Shown piece by piece: positions 17,047 through 24,311 of a DNA stretch of 53,141 nt. The position numbers were made by a program, and so were the translations under genes. The stretch comes from Labilithrix sp. (lineage in GTDB: Bacteria > Myxococcota_A > Polyangia > Polyangiales > Polyangiaceae): NCBI GenBank assembly GCA_019637195.1, contig JAHBWA010000057.1, positions 1-53,141 of the forward strand, in the 5' to 3' direction. The notes below the pieces were generated by a model that had not been told where the DNA came from, ran no database searches, and saw only the letters and a program-made list of their open reading frames with translations. The first letter of the stretch is position 1. The number at the start of each line of letters is the position of its first letter.

Positions 17047-18093
17047 ATGCGATTGACCGTGGGTTGGGCGACGTTGATCGGATCGGCAGCAGCTCTCGTT
17101 TCGTGCGGGGGCGCGACCTCGAAGGCGAAGGGGGAGGGGAACTTCAATGCCGCGGTCGAAAGGAGTTGTTCGAGCGTCGACACCATCCAAGAATGCGAGC
17201 GGCTGGAGGCACGACTCGCGAGCGACGTCATGTCCTGCAACAAGGGGGCGGGGCCGAGTCAGGAGCGCTGCTCGCGTGCCCGGGAACGGCGGCGCGAGGT
17301 AGCCTCGGCACTGAAGCAGCTTCGTCGGGACGCTCAGGAGCGCGCCTCTGCCGAAGCACGAGCATCCGAAGATGCTCGGATCGCCGAGGCGAACACGATG
17401 CGCGCCGAGGAGGAGCGCGCACGTCAAGAGGAACTCGAGGCCAGAAAGCAGGCTACTGCAGAGGAGGAGGCTCGCCGGAAGGAAGAGCGCACACTCAAGG
17501 CGCGTCAGTGCCTCGCCTCGAACCCTGCTCCGATCTCCGGACTCGAGGCTGGTACGTACGCCGGGCAAGCTGCGCAAACCGTCAAGGCCAAGGGCGGGAC
17601 CGTCTTTGAGTGGATGTCGCTTCAGATCACGGTCGACGCCAACGGGTGCGCGACGTGGCGCGGCTTCGAGGGCGGCGACATTGCAATGCAAGGGGACGTC
17701 GAACGGAACATCGAGAAGGTTTCGTCGACGTGCATCAACGAGGGCGAAGCCACGATCGTGAACGAGGGGAAGGGGTTCCGTCTCAAGGGCTCGATCCTGC
17801 GCAAGTACTCGGGCGGAACGCCGACCCGCTTTCACATCTGGAGCTGTCCGGGCGGGAGGAAAATTCGGACGGACATGAAGACAAGCCTCGCCTCCGATGG
17901 GTGCCAGAGGATCGGCAACGGCGCGGATCCGACGGAGGAGAGGGGCGCGGCAATCGCGTGCGCCTACAGCCAACCGTTCGCCGAGCTTAAGGACCGCACC
18001 TTCACGGTCCAGAAGGATGGCACGATACGTCTTCCGTTCACCGTGGCCGAGCCGACCACGATCGTTCTCCATCGCATCGACTCGAAGCAGTAG
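17047..18093 (+). CDS. Lipoprotein with coiled-coil segment
   Basis: A 348-residue protein. The signal peptide ends in lipobox cysteine C20 (A-A-L-V-S-C-G-G). Residues about 75-150 form a strongly charged Ala/Glu/Arg coiled coil. The C-terminal 190 residues contain paired cysteines (S-T-C, W-S-C, D-G-C, A-C-A-Y) and beta-type sequence, suggesting a disulfide-stabilised periplasmic or surface domain. A strong AAGGAGG lies 4 bp before the ATG. The expression signal, the palindromic operator and the divergent XRE gene suggest a regulated, element-encoded surface protein, possibly for superinfection exclusion; the role is inference. Confidence 0.85.
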   Translation: MRLTVGWATLIGSAAALVSCGGATSKAKGEGNFNAAVERSCSSVDTIQECERLEARLASDVMSCNKGAGPSQERCSRARERRREVASALKQLRRDAQERASAEARASEDARIAEANTMRAEEERARQEELEARKQATAEEEARRKEERTLKARQCLASNPAPISGLEAGTYAGQAAQTVKAKGGTVFEWMSLQITVDANGCATWRGFEGGDIAMQGDVERNIEKVSSTCINEGEATIVNEGKGFRLKGSILRKYSGGTPTRFHIWSCPGGRKIRTDMKTSLASDGCQRIGNGADPTEERGAAIACAYSQPFAELKDRTFTVQKDGTIRLPFTVAEPTTIVLHRIDSKQ

Positions 18094-18120
18094 CCCTGAA
18101 CAGCGGCGCGAGCATCCTGG

Positions 18121-18279
18121 TCACCCTCGGGGCTGGAGACGAGCGCGGCTCGCCAGGTACTTCTCGCGAACCCGCTTGGCGTCCTCGTCGTCCGGATCGT
18201 CGTTGGCTTCCTGCCCCTTCAGGAACGACGGAGCATCGGAAGATTCCTTCCAGCTCGCCCACTGCTTGACCAGGCTCAC
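18121..18279 (-). CDS. Small hypothetical protein (52 aa)
   Basis: From GTG 18279 the frame encodes M-S-L-V-K-Q-W-A-S-W-K-E, then an acidic middle (D-D-P-D-D-E-D) and a basic helical end (R-V-R-E-K-Y-L-A-S-R-A-R-L). The composition is that of a real small soluble protein and unlike the Arg/Pro/Ala-rich shadow frames here. It is convergent with the lipoprotein, and no clear ribosome binding site is seen. The function is unknown. Confidence 0.5.
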   Translation of the reverse strand: MSLVKQWASWKESSDAPSFLKGQEANDDPDDEDAKRVREKYLASRARLQPRG

Positions 18280-18474
18280 GCGTAGTGCTCGGACGATTTC
18301 GCCACTTCAAGCGTCGTACCGCGATCGATCCTTCCTCGCATGGCCAACCGCGTCGGTGGCTTCGGTCGGCTGTCCACGATTCGGTTCTTCGTTCGCGAAC
18401 GTCAGCGAAGGTCCCTCACTGCTGACGTCGCTTCTCACTACGCCTCCTACTCTGGAGGCAGGAGGACAGCGACG

Positions 18475-18648
18475 ATGGGATCGGAAGGCGTCACCAAAAA
18501 GGGGTTCGCAGAGCAATTCGCAGAAGCGATCGAGAAGGCGATGCGTGAGGAGCAGGAGGAGTTCGATCGCATGCCGCCGAAGTTCGCTCCGGGCGAGGGC
18601 GTCGTCGAGGTGATCGAGCCCGACGGCGAGGCCCACTTCGAGCCCTGA
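18475..18648 (+). CDS. Small acidic hypothetical protein (57 aa)
   Basis: ATG at 18475 is preceded by GGAGG at suitable distance. The product starts M-G-S-E-G-V-T-K-K-G-F-A-E-Q-F and is a charged helix followed by P-G-E-G-V-V-E-V-I-E-P-D-G-E. The strong ribosome binding site and acidic composition support a genuine gene. There is no family assignment. Confidence 0.65.
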   Translation: MGSEGVTKKGFAEQFAEAIEKAMREEQEEFDRMPPKFAPGEGVVEVIEPDGEAHFEP

Positions 18649-18976
18649 CTAAGCGCTGCAGGATGCGTGTAGAGCCGCTGTCCTGCTCGCGGCCATCCTA
18701 AGGCGCGGGAGCGCTGGCGAACCAACAGGCGTGCGCGCGGGGCCCGAGCGCAATGGTTTGGAGCCGGCTTTGCCCGAAGCAGTCGCGTCAGGAGCTGCCC
18801 GTTCATGCGGCGCCGTTGAACGAGAGACCGACACGGCATTGGATAACAGGCTCGACCGCGCGCTAACGCAGAGGTTTAGGGAAACGTTGCTCCGTGTGGT
18901 TCGAGCAACGGTTCCTCGGGAATCCGTCGGCGGCGCAGGCGCGGGACGACGCGCGCCGCCGGGGGCGATTCGCTGC
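18649..18976. other. Gap with no supported gene
   Basis: About 330 bp. A forward frame from 18894 looks protein-like for some 30 codons (W-F-E-Q-R-F-L-G-N-P) but then runs antisense through the next gene. No start signal or stop makes it credible, so it may be a gene remnant. Confidence 0.4.
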
Positions 18977-19543
18977 CTACGTCGACGCGCTCGTGTCCTC
19001 GTCCGTCAGGGCCCACGCCTCGCGTTCGAGCACGCCGATGGCCTGGTCGAAGAGCCGCTCCGCCTCGACGAACACCCCGCTCCCCCACGACTCCATGAGC
19101 CACCCGAAGATCGGGGCGTGCTCGGACTTCGTGCTCGCCACCTCGACGTGGGAGGCAGTATCGGCGACCGCCGCGAGGAATGACTCCGCGGTGAACTTCC
19201 CGGGCACGGTGACCTGCTTCACGCTCCCTTCGGACAGCGTGGCCCCCAGCGCCTTCGCATGGACGGCCGCTCGGCTCAGGTCGGCGTGAAGGAGCTTGTT
19301 GCGGAGCGTGACGCAGGTGCGGAGGTGCTGGCGCTCCTCGGGCGTGCCCCTAGACTTCGCCTCCATCCACGCCGCGATCGCCGTCACCAACTGCGAGAAG
19401 TTCCCTCTCGAGAAGCAGCGCAGCGCGGGCACGACGTCCGCGAAGAGCCGGGACTTGAGCTCGAACACGCATGCCCGGGCCGCCGCGCGGGAGTAGAGGT
19501 CCACGGCGGGGGCGCTCGGATCCGGGGGACGGGCGACGTTCAT
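18977..19543 (-). CDS. Hypothetical helical protein of island 1
   Basis: An approximately 188-residue protein from M-N-V-A-R-P-P (ATG 19543). An alternative ATG at 19615 would overlap the upstream gene. Mostly helical: C-V-F-E-L-K-S-R-L-F-A-D-V-V-P-A-L-R-C-F, then L-R-T-C-V-T-L-R-N-K-L-L-H-A-D-L. The R-N-K-L-L-H element is reminiscent of the R-x4-H motif of HEPN-type domains (R-N-K-L-x-H), so a HEPN-like fold is possible, but the rest does not clearly confirm it. It lies 42 bp downstream of the 19585-19875 gene, probably in the same transcript. Confidence 0.7.
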   Translation of the reverse strand: MNVARPPDPSAPAVDLYSRAAARACVFELKSRLFADVVPALRCFSRGNFSQLVTAIAAWMEAKSRGTPEERQHLRTCVTLRNKLLHADLSRAAVHAKALGATLSEGSVKQVTVPGKFTAESFLAAVADTASHVEVASTKSEHAPIFGWLMESWGSGVFVEAERLFDQAIGVLEREAWALTDEDTSAST

Positions 19544-19584
19544 CGTCGCAGCGTCGACGGGGACGCCGCGCTCGTCAACGGTCG

Positions 19585-19875
19585 CTAGTCGGTTTGCAGG
19601 ACGCGTGTTGCACATCCGGCGGAGTCGAGGACCACCACGTCCGCGCCTTCCTCGTTCTCGATGACGACGCCGCGGCCCAGCCTCCGTGCGAGCGTGCCTT
19701 CGACCCTGCCGCCGCCCTTCAGCCCCACGACCACTCGGGAGCCATCCTGGACGCGCGTGGACGGGCTGGACATGAACTTCCTGGCCGACTCGGGGACGAG
19801 TTTCGAGCGTCGCGGTCGAAGGGACGCCTCTCCGGTGAGCTCCCGCATCATCCGGTCGATCTCGGGGGTGATCAT
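19585..19875 (-). CDS. Small protein with SH3-like C-terminal half
   Basis: A 96-residue protein from ATG 19875, with GAAGGAGG upstream at good spacing. The N-terminal half is charged (I-D-R-M-M-R-E-L-T-G-E). The C-terminal half alternates strands (S-R-V-V-V-G-L-K-G-G-G-R-V-E-G-T-L and G-V-V-I-E-N-E-E-G-A-D-V-V-V-L) as in small Sm- or SH3-like beta barrels. The family is not recognised. It follows the repeat array and precedes the 18977 gene. Confidence 0.65.
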   Translation of the reverse strand: MITPEIDRMMRELTGEASLRPRRSKLVPESARKFMSSPSTRVQDGSRVVVGLKGGGRVEGTLARRLGRGVVIENEEGADVVVLDSAGCATRVLQTD

Positions 19876-20101
19876 GTCCGTGCTGCCTCCTTCGATCTCT
19901 TGCCGCTTCGGGGGAAGGTCCGCCACGCGGCTCCGCTCGATGATGACCCGACGATTGCCGACGCGTAGCGAAGCGGAGCGTCCCGCACAGCACGCGGAGC
20001 GTGCGTGCCCCTTCTCCTTCGATCCCGATCTACCGGGTGACGTGCTCCTTCGGAGCACGCGAGTGCTTCGCTTCGCTCCGCACCTTGTTCTGATCTGGAC
20101 T

Positions 20102-20281
20102 CCCTACCCCGTGGTGTCTTTCAGACACCAACGGTAGGGGAAAGGTGTCTTTCTCTTGGAAGCCCTACCCTGGGTAGGGCGAGAACGAGAGCATGTTTTC
20201 CGAGCGATCGTGCGCGAAGCACTACCCGATCTCCCCGGGGTAGGGCTTCGCCGCGAGGAGGGAACCACTACCTCGGGTAGG
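20102..20281. repeat. CTACCC/GGGTAG repeat array, iteron-like
   Basis: About eight CTACCC or GGGTAG words within 180 bp. They include a perfect palindrome GCCCTACCC-T-GGGTAGGGC (20162-20180) and pairs at 20222/20239 and 20268/20275. A separate perfect hairpin TGGTGTCT-TTC-AGACACCA lies at 20112-20130, and part of it (GGTGTCTTT) is repeated at 20144. The array sits immediately 3' of the RepA-like ATPase gene. It could be a replication origin or the operator of the leftward genes. Confidence 0.7.
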
Positions 20282-20288
20282 GGATCGC

Positions 20289-21350
20289 TCAAGCGTCCTC
20301 GCCCTGCTCCGGCCAGTCGGGCTCGTGGACGTACACGTCGCGAAGCTTCCCGCGGATGATCTTGTCCTTCCGGCGGACGCGGTCCTCCTTCAGGTGGTTC
20401 GCCACGAGGCGCTTCACCGTCTGTACCTTCAGGTTCGTCGCCTCGTGGATCCCGTTGATGGATAGCCCCTCGGCGCCCGCCGCCTTCAGCGCCACGAGGA
20501 CCTTCTCCGCCGAGTCCTTCGCCTCCGCGTGTTCGCGGCCCTTGAACCACTCCAACGCGAGGCGCGTCTTGGCGATCGTGTCGTCGTGGTCGTCCTCGTG
20601 CTCGATCCTGACGGAGAAGCGGTTCGCGATCGCGTCGCCCGACCGGATGCTGCGCCCCCTTGCCGAGTAGACGGGAACCTCCTGATCGGTGCCGTCGACC
20701 AACACGTCCGCCCGCGTCTTGAGCGCGCGCGATCCGCTCACCCCGCCGCCCTTGTTGAGGTGGTGCACGGCGAGCACCGGGCACTCCGCCGCGGTCCGGA
20801 GCCCGACGAGCATGCGCATGGCGAGCAACACGTCCTTCGCGCTGTTCTCGTCGCCGTCGAGGAAGTTCCTCAGCGGGTCGATCACGATGAGGCTCGGCGG
20901 GTTCTCTCGAACGTCGTGGAGGAGCCGGCAGTAGTCCCCGTTCATCGGATCGAGGAGGAACCCCCACTGTCCGTCGAAGTAGCGGATGCTCGGGAACACG
21001 TCCGCGGAGTCGAGCCCGCGGGCGGCGCAAATCCTGTTGGCCCTGCGCGCCCATTCCCTCGCTCCGTATTCGCCGTCGACGACCACGACCGTCCCAGGCT
21101 TCGGTACGCGGAAGCACCCAAGCCACGCCGTCGCGGAGGCGATCGAGACCGTCAGGTCGATGTTCACCCAGCTCTTGCCCCTCTTCTCCGGGCCGGAGAA
21201 GACAACGATGGGCGTCCCCTCGATGGCACCCTCCACGAGCCAATCGCGCTCGCGGCCGACCTGTTCGAGCGCCTTGAAAAGGTCGACGTAGCGGCTCGGC
21301 TCGGAGACCGACGGTTCCGCGGGAGCGGGCTGTTCTACGCGGCGCCTCAT
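20289..21350 (-). CDS. RepA-like AAA ATPase (AAA_25/RecA-fold helicase type)
   Basis: A 353-residue protein. A RecA-fold ATPase spans about 30-260: Walker A G53-P-E-K-R-G-K-S60, an acidic strand V-V-V-D-G-E-Y-G, Walker B L-I-V-I-D158-P-L-R-N-F, and H-H-L-N-K-G-G (196-202). The last is typical of RepA/AAA_25 hexameric helicases of plasmids and phages. The C-terminus (about 280-340) looks like a winged helix (G-L-S-I-N-G-I-H-E-A-T-N-L-K). Its start overlaps the excisionase-like gene (ATGA). With the adjacent CTACCC array it suggests a replication module, letting island 1 replicate after excision. Confidence 0.85.
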   Translation of the reverse strand: MRRRVEQPAPAEPSVSEPSRYVDLFKALEQVGRERDWLVEGAIEGTPIVVFSGPEKRGKSWVNIDLTVSIASATAWLGCFRVPKPGTVVVVDGEYGAREWARRANRICAARGLDSADVFPSIRYFDGQWGFLLDPMNGDYCRLLHDVRENPPSLIVIDPLRNFLDGDENSAKDVLLAMRMLVGLRTAAECPVLAVHHLNKGGGVSGSRALKTRADVLVDGTDQEVPVYSARGRSIRSGDAIANRFSVRIEHEDDHDDTIAKTRLALEWFKGREHAEAKDSAEKVLVALKAAGAEGLSINGIHEATNLKVQTVKRLVANHLKEDRVRRKDKIIRGKLRDVYVHEPDWPEQGEDA

Positions 21351-21658
21351 GCCGACCTCCGCGCGTTTGCCTGGGCAAACCTCTCGCGCATCCACTGCTC
21401 GGCCGCGCGCACGTCGACGCGACGAGCACGACCGCTCATCACGGTCGGGAACGTGGGGTCCTTGGCGAGCTCGAACGCCTTGCTGCGTCCGATTTGAACG
21501 TGCTTCGCCCACGCGACGATCGGCAGGTAGATGAACTCCGGCTTCGGTTCCGGAGCAGGCTCCACCGCGAGCGCCTTCTTCAGGCGTTCGCGGAACGCCG
21601 GGTTCTGCTCCAGCTCCGACACCACGATCTCCACCAGGGACTCGCCGAGGGTGCTCAT
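21347..21658 (-). CDS. Excisionase/AlpA-like HTH protein
   Basis: A 103-residue protein. An acidic helical N-terminus (about 1-35) is followed by a MerR-superfamily excisionase-like HTH (about 40-95): I-G-R-S-K-A-F-E-L-A, then F-P-T-V-M-S-G-R-A-R-R-V-D-V-R-A-A-E-Q-W. This is the usual H-T-H-wing-recognition layout of AlpA/Xis proteins. It is coupled by ATGA overlaps both to the upstream small HTH gene and to the RepA-like gene. It is the best candidate for the recombination directionality factor of island 1 or for a replication regulator. Confidence 0.8.
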   Translation of the reverse strand: MSTLGESLVEIVVSELEQNPAFRERLKKALAVEPAPEPKPEFIYLPIVAWAKHVQIGRSKAFELAKDPTFPTVMSGRARRVDVRAAEQWMRERFAQANARRSA

Positions 21659-21882
21659 GCGAACCTCCGCTTCGTGGCCGCGAGCATCGCCGGCACCCAG
21701 CTCTCGGGGACGTGCGCGGCGCTCGCCAGCGCCTTCGTGGTGCGCGCGGTGAGCGTCCTGCGCTCGGAGGCGATGGAGTTGAGGAGGTCGACGGACAGGC
21801 CGGCGGCGCGTGCCCACGAGGCGCGCTTGCCTCCAGGCACCAGGTCACGGACGTCGAGGGTTTCGGGATTCGGTGATGACAC
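21655..21882 (-). CDS. Small HTH protein, first gene of the replication operon
   Basis: A 75-residue protein if GTG 21882 is used; AGGAAG lies upstream. The N-terminus of the longer frame (ATG 22083) is Arg/Cys-rich and looks untranslated. The core reads A-S-W-A-R-A-A-G-L-S-V-D-L-L-N-S-I-A then T-A-R-T-T-K-A-L-A-S-A-A, like a Cro/XRE helix-turn-helix where the first helices start near residue 20. It overlaps the excisionase-like gene by ATGA. It is probably a regulator of the operon. Confidence 0.6.
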   Translation of the reverse strand: MSSPNPETLDVRDLVPGGKRASWARAAGLSVDLLNSIASERRTLTARTTKALASAAHVPESWVPAMLAATKRRFA

Positions 21883-22113
21883 GGTGGACCAGGCTTCCTG
21901 CCGTTCGCACGGCTGAAGCACTCGTCCCTCCGCGGGGGTCGCCGGGCCCGCGCCCGGTGTGAGTGCACGTTGCAGACATCGTCGTTCTCTCTTCGGCGTA
22001 CAGCGCGCTTCGCATCGGTGCAAACGCGCCCTCGAGAAGACAGATGCCGCCGGGCGAAACGCGTACAGCCCGCCCGACGACACAAGCTCGCTCGACTCGC
22101 CGCTGCGGCTGAA

Positions 22114-23298
22114 CTAGCTCTTGATTCGGAGTCCCCAGTCCGGCTGTAGCTCCGGCTTCAGGAGCCCGAAGTCGACGGCATACTTCACGTAGCGCTCTCC
22201 GATCGCGCGCGATACAGCTCGGACGTTGTCGTGCGTCAGCTTGCTCCAATCGCCGATCACCTCCTGCATCGCCTGGCGAATGATCCGACGCTCGAAGTTC
22301 TCCTTCTGGATCTTCATCACCTTGGTCATCAGCCGACGCATCGCGACCTCTTGCTCGTGGAAGACGCGTCCCCGAGAGTCTCCAGCGAACCTCGAGAACA
22401 TCGGGACCCGCACCCGAGCGTCGAGAGGAGAGTCCCTGCGGCCCACGCCTCGAAGCTGGTCGATGCGGTACGACCTCCGAGCCACTGGACGCTTGCTATT
22501 TCCGAGACGGACCAGCCACTGCATGTGCGAGTAGATCGCGACGAGCGCGCAGACGTCGCCGTTCGTGTGCCGTCGCACGACGATCAGGTGGTCGAGCGCG
22601 CCCATCGCTTGGCCGTTGGAGAGGATGTCGACTGGACGGGTATTGAATCGAATGAGATTGCTCGCCCCGTCGCCGCGAAGCACGTAGCTTCTCAGCGCAT
22701 CGAACCCGCTCTCGTCGAAGACGTCGCGGCTCGATAGCGCCAACAGGTTCGCCGCCATCTTTGCGACCGCGCGCAGCCCATCTTCACCGACGGAAAGGTC
22801 GGTCTTCATCCTCGGAGCGGGGGTCAGGGTCGTCCGAATCGATTCCTCCAGCGTTGCCACCGGCACGCCTGCCTTCTCGAGGCTTCGACCGAGAAGCGAC
22901 TTCAGCTCCTTCAAGCTGCGAGCGCTTGCTTCGGCATAGGTCATTCCGTCGCGCTCGCTGAATCGAACGGAGGGCTTCCCCATCTCCGGCTCGCCACCGG
23001 GAAGGAGGTTGTACGTCGCGCCGTCCGGGCCGACGGCGCCGCGAAGCTTCGGCGGAGGCGTGCCATCCCCCGAGCGAACGTTGAGGAGCACGCGAAGCGG
23101 AAGAAGGTCGTTCGCGAGGGCGGCGTCGATCGAGTCGCCGAACTTGTCGTTCGTCGTCTTGTCGATGAGGTCGCGACCTACGAGACGGCCGCCGAGGGCG
23201 TTCAGAAGGACGTGTTCGTCGCTCGGCGTGACGATGGACCGCCCCGTGTAGATGTCGTCCACGGGTTCGATGATGCCGGTCCCTGGACTGGGTGTCAC
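22114..23298 (-). CDS. HNH-like protein with altered metal site
   Basis: About 394 residues from GTG 23298; TTG 23418 is also possible. Near the N-terminus lies an HNH_5-like core, S-D-E-H29-V-L-L-N-A-L-G-G, and then T-T-N50-D-K-F-G-D-S-I-D. It has the E-H, N-A-L-G-G and N-x-F-G-x-x-I-D elements, but the zinc cysteines expected before H29 and before N50 are absent (D-I-Y-T-G-R and L-I-D-K-T). The rest is unassigned, with a basic C-terminal helix bundle (R-R-L-M-T-K-V-M-K-I-Q-K-E-N). It may be an inactive or zinc-free variant. It is the last gene of island 1. Confidence 0.65.
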   Translation of the reverse strand: MTPSPGTGIIEPVDDIYTGRSIVTPSDEHVLLNALGGRLVGRDLIDKTTNDKFGDSIDAALANDLLPLRVLLNVRSGDGTPPPKLRGAVGPDGATYNLLPGGEPEMGKPSVRFSERDGMTYAEASARSLKELKSLLGRSLEKAGVPVATLEESIRTTLTPAPRMKTDLSVGEDGLRAVAKMAANLLALSSRDVFDESGFDALRSYVLRGDGASNLIRFNTRPVDILSNGQAMGALDHLIVVRRHTNGDVCALVAIYSHMQWLVRLGNSKRPVARRSYRIDQLRGVGRRDSPLDARVRVPMFSRFAGDSRGRVFHEQEVAMRRLMTKVMKIQKENFERRIIRQAMQEVIGDWSKLTHDNVRAVSRAIGERYVKYAVDFGLLKPELQPDWGLRIKS

Positions 23299-23317
23299 GG
23301 CGAGGCGATCGCCCGCT

Positions 23318-23355
23318 TTTTGCGGCGGGCATTCTGCGGCGGTCGCGCCGCAAAA
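23318..23355. repeat. Island 1 right-end motif cluster
   Basis: TTTTGCGGCG (23318-23327), GCATTCTGCGGCG (23330-23342) and CGCCGCAAAA (23346-23355). These are the same words as at 11051-11100 but in opposite orientation, placed about 140 bp inside the right attachment copy. Probable integrase or excisionase binding sites; they could also be a terminator. Confidence 0.65.
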
Positions 23356-23491
23356 CCCCCGTGCGCGAACACGCTGCACTCCGATCTCGAGTCCGTCATC
23401 GTCCAGCGCGAGCGTCAACCGTCACGGGAATCTCGATGGATCGAGCGTCGACGCGGACTCGCCGGACGCCAGCGGAGGAGAAGCGAACCTC

Positions 23492-23547
23492 TTTGAAAAC
23501 CGCCGTAGGGCAACCTACCGGGAGTTCGAATCTCTCCTCCTCCGCCA
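23492..23547 (+). repeat. Attachment site, junction of islands 1 and 2
   Basis: A 56-bp copy of the tRNA-Ser 3' half with a single difference (A at 23507 where the tRNA has G). No 5' half of a tRNA precedes it, so it is an attachment remnant and not a gene. Confidence 0.93.
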
Positions 23548-23619
23548 GGAAAAGCCGATCGAGATCAACAGGTTGAGGAGCCCGAGGGTCGAGGTCTGCG
23601 AGGTGCCAGGGGTACCGGT

Positions 23620-23642
23620 TTGGTATTTTCGAGATACCAAGG
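23620..23642. repeat. Island 2 left-end inverted motif
   Basis: TTGGTAT (23620-23626) and ATACCAA (23634-23640) form an inverted repeat with a 7-bp spacer. GATACCAAGG (23633-23642) is the exact reverse complement of CCTTGGTATC at 37325-37334 near the right end. Probable recombinase binding sites. Confidence 0.6.
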
Positions 23643-23750
23643 GGGTGGCTCGGGATGGCCCAACGGCTGTGTCCGATCGTGATCGTCACGGTTCACGACG
23701 AAGGCACAGCGTTCGAACGTGTACCATGCAACCATAGCGAATGAGGGGCC

Positions 23751-23957
23751 ATGGACGACTACCGCTTCAATCGGAGAACCATCGAAGAGCGTGACGGCAG
23801 CTTCTGGCTCACGTTCGAGATCGACGAGCAGCAGCGTCCGACCGTGTGGAAGCGCAAGGTGGCCTTCAGCGTTCCGTACGACACTCGTGCCGAAGCTGAA
23901 AAGGCGAAGGAAGCGTGGACTGACGAGCGTCTCAAGAAGCTCGCCCCCTTCTTCTGA
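23751..23957 (+). CDS. Small hypothetical protein (68 aa)
   Basis: ATG 23751 follows GAGGGG at 3 bp spacing. The product starts M-D-D-Y-R-F-N-R-R-T and contains F-W-L-T-F-E-I-D-E-Q-Q and a helical end (A-E-A-E-K-A-K-E-A-W). The balanced composition and ribosome binding site support a real gene. It is the first gene of island 2; its family is unknown. Confidence 0.65.
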   Translation: MDDYRFNRRTIEERDGSFWLTFEIDEQQRPTVWKRKVAFSVPYDTRAEAEKAKEAWTDERLKKLAPFF

Positions 23958-24311
23958 CTCGCAACAACGACCCACCGGAGGTCGTTCGATCAATTCGACC
24001 GCCGAGGATTGGTTCCCACTCCAACGGGTCGCTCGAAGAATTCTCGAGGGCACGGCGCTCCCTTCAATGCCACCTACGACGGGCGCCGTGCGTACCCGAG
24101 TGCGCTGGCGCCAAACTGAGGAGGCGACGAAAAGCTGGGGGGCGCTGCGCGAGGGGCGACGGTTGGTCGGCTTGCGCCGCCCTTCACAGTCGGTGCAAGC
24201 TTTCTGCGGAGCGCCTCCTTGATGCGGCGACCGTTTCGTGTCGGAGTCGAGTAACATCCGGCGCTCAATGAGCCTTGCGTTGTTTCCACCCGTTGCGGCA
24301 AGTGGAGCGTG
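23958..24311. other. Gap containing a repeat that brackets the next operon
   Basis: About 350 bp with the left copy of a diverged direct repeat (annotated separately) and presumably the promoter of the methyltransferase operon. No gene is supported on either strand. Confidence 0.5.
23971..24064 (+). repeat. Diverged direct repeat, left copy
   Basis: About 94 bp alignable to 27633-27726, with shared blocks such as AATTCG, GATTGGTTCC and CTCGAGGGCACGG and an overall match I estimate by eye at about three quarters. The two copies flank the methyltransferase-DUF262-HEPN operon. Confidence 0.7.

Larger units (their letters stand above)
10981..23547. mobile_element. Integrated island 1 at tRNA-Ser
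   Basis: A region of about 12.5 kb bounded by the tRNA 3' end and its copy at 23492-23547. It contains a tyrosine recombinase (12249-13520), an AlpA/excisionase-like protein (21347-21658), a RepA-like ATPase with a nearby repeat array, an XRE regulator, and cargo of mostly unknown function. Cargo includes two HNH-type proteins, one near each end. No conjugation, capsid or relaxase genes are recognisable, so it resembles a mobilisable or satellite-like element rather than a complete conjugative element or prophage. Confidence 0.88.

Noticed and set aside
23492..23547. Second tRNA-Ser gene
   Set aside because: Only the 3' half is present and the upstream sequence cannot form the acceptor and D stems; the same holds for 37463-37518.
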